Source of the DNA: Ifrita kowaldi
Lineage: Eukaryota; Chordata; Aves; Passeriformes; Cinclosomatidae
Direction of reading: 5' to 3'
Assembly: GCA_013398055.1 (NCBI GenBank)
Contig: VZRS01000313.1
Coordinates: 1,432,983-1,496,982 of the forward strand
Length of the DNA: 64,000 nt
Made by a program: the position numbers and the translations under genes. This document shows, one piece after another, positions 1 through 64,000 of this stretch. Numbering within the stretch: position 1 is the stretch's first letter; the number at the start of each line of letters is the position of its first letter. The notes beneath the pieces are model-generated. The model was not told the DNA's origin and did no database searches. It worked only from the letters and a program-made list of their open reading frames with translations.

Positions 1-582
1 ATTCTGTAATTTATGAGGCAGTCTTGCTATTCAGAATAACAGATAATTTTGTTTCTTAAAAGGCAGGAAGGTGTTGTGTTTCTTGTCTGTCCGGGGAAGG
101 AAAATCCAACCAAATTACAAAGATTGGAGCTGGATATCAAGAGTGCAGCCTAGAGGCCTCATGCAGCTGCTCAGCTCTTTGCACCATGCTGCTATTTCTG
201 CATAAAAGCAGTGTATATACAACAGTGGTTTTAGGGCAACCATTAATACCATGTCTCTTCCCTATTTTGGGCATCCTGGTATCAGATGAGAGCCACAAGT
301 CTCCTTAACTTGAGTGATCCAGTAATACAAAAGGGTGTAGTTGCTCCAGTAGTCACAGGGTTAATCAAAAGAAAAAGAGGGAAAAAGAAAGAAAGAATAA
401 ATGCTACTCCTGCTGGGCTGCATAATGATGTGTGTGCCTTTTAGGTAGGAAAGGGAGTTGTATTAAAAATGGTAATTCTTCCTGTACACTCATTTAAAAA
501 TGCTCTTACAATAAAAAACGTTTCTGTGTTTAAAAATACTTTCAAAGCCATGAATGATGTTTTTCCCCTCTTTTCCATCTAG
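1..582 (+). other. 3' part of an upstream CARMIL1 intron
   Basis: I see no coding match and no clear repeat here. The preceding PH-domain exon, expected to end in a valine codon split after its second base, is not present. The stretch ends in a polypyrimidine tract and TAG acceptor at 580-582. Confidence 0.8.
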
Positions 583-62811
<62,229 letters not shown>

Positions 62812-64000
62812 GTAAGACACATTCCACAGCCCATGTGGTTGAGTCCACAGGTAACTGGAGGAAAGATGCTTTTCAGAATATCATTTAGCAAATTCATGGT
62901 ATCAGGAAACTGAAGTTAGGAATTAGCTTCTAGAAGAAGTAAATTTGAGCTTGGAAGATTTTGTCTGAATTGCATCTAGCTGTTCAGCAGAGGCAAAGCT
63001 TTTCCCTTTTCTTCACTTCTTTCCTCGTACTTGTTCAAGGGCCTTTCCCTTGCATGCACTGCTGCAATCAAGCTAGCACAGTAAACACCTCTTCCACTGG
63101 GCACAGTTTCACAGGGGTTCAGTTGAGGTAGTAAATTGGACCATGCTTTCCTTTGACAACGTGCTGCTTTCTGCCTTTGTCTTCCTTCTACTTGACATGG
63201 ATGCCTTTCACCCATGACAAAAAGTATTTCTGACTGGAAGTTATGTTATTGGCCATGATCAGGAGTTGTTTTATGTGTGACTTTATAATAAAGATGGCTC
63301 TGTGCCATATCATCATCCTTAAAAGATGTGAACCCACATGACTGCAAATAAATGGGTTGCTAACTGTTCTCAATCTCAAATTCCCCTCCACCCAGCTCAG
63401 TGTGTTGGGGAACTTCAGGAGGTGCTTCTCTACTACAAATTAGTCAGTCTAATAGGTGGTCATCCTGCAGGGGATGAGCTTTCTCCTCCACCTTCCTATC
63501 TGATTCCTTGGCCATGTGCTTTCACCAGAAGCTAAAACGGCAGAAAAACGGATTGCAACTTATTGTAGAAGGTTTGTTGATTCAGCTCCCTGAGTAAACG
63601 TGCTGCAGAGTCAGACAGCACAGGAGAAGGAGCAGCAGGGCTGCTCCTTTCTGCAGCAAATACCTGTTGGTCTCATTTAGCTATAAAACAAAAGCACACC
63701 TTCATGGAAATATCAGCTTAAACTAGGTTCTCTCTCCCTTCCAAATCTCCTGTTTCACTGAGAGTTGATTTGATCCAATATTTCTCTGAGCATCACAAAT
63801 CCCTGTGAGGCTTGTGGTGTTGATTACATCACCTAGTTCATCACCGGCACTGTCACGTTCCAAAAGCTTTCTGTGACCAACATTCAGTAATCATTTTGAG
63901 CCCTAGCTCCTATGGGAGAGACATCCCAGTAAAATATGTGGCATCTGAACACTGTACCTGTAAGTTAGTTTTTGCATGCTGGCTTCATATATAGGAAACT
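62812..64000 (+). other. 5' part of the intron after exon 25
   Basis: No match to the next CARMIL1 exon, which encodes the capping-protein binding region. An AATAAA hexamer lies at 63287-63292. No transposon was recognised. Confidence 0.75.

Overview
This is vertebrate nuclear DNA: about 2.4 kb of short coding exons are scattered across 64 kb of AT-rich intron with GT-AG boundaries. Several CR1 LINE remnants are visible, and I saw no mammalian SINEs or L1. CR1 as the dominant repeat, together with compact introns, points to a bird (another sauropsid such as a crocodilian or turtle is possible). I cannot name the species from the sequence.

The whole window is the interior of one plus-strand gene, CARMIL1 (also called LRRC16A), which encodes capping protein regulator and myosin 1 linker 1. 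I placed 25 coding exons between 583 and 62811 by reading the split codons across every intron. Together they form one uninterrupted frame: one completing base plus 794 codons, with every boundary phase consistent. By human numbering recalled from memory, and assuming no indels, this spans roughly residues 125 to 918. The upstream exons (start codon and PH domain) and the downstream exons (capping-protein binding region, proline-rich tail, stop codon) lie outside the window.

Layout: exons 1-3 (583-1305) encode the linker after the PH domain. Exons 4-19 (6834-49042) encode the leucine-rich repeat solenoid. Exons 20-25 (51204-62811) encode the end of the LRR cap and the helical dimerization domain, up to the last residues before the capping-protein binding region. 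Exon 13 is a 12-nt microexon (32896-32907) encoding Leu-Gly-His-Cys inside an LRR loop. No other gene is recognisable on either strand.

Non-coding content: three clear CR1 fragments (11660-11900 plus, 26844-27131 minus, 56945-57128 plus), one more degraded CR1 (42610-42775 minus), a probable ancient CR1/L3-type remnant near 61060-61290, simple repeats, and a 177-bp assembly gap flanked by poly-C (29494-29713). The most interesting observations are the in-frame LGHC microexon with a UGC motif in its polypyrimidine tract, a tandem acceptor at exon 21 whose upstream AG would create an immediate stop codon, and a pyrimidine-biased segment at 37.5-39.05 kb that I cannot explain. I found no sign of an unknown multi-gene system.
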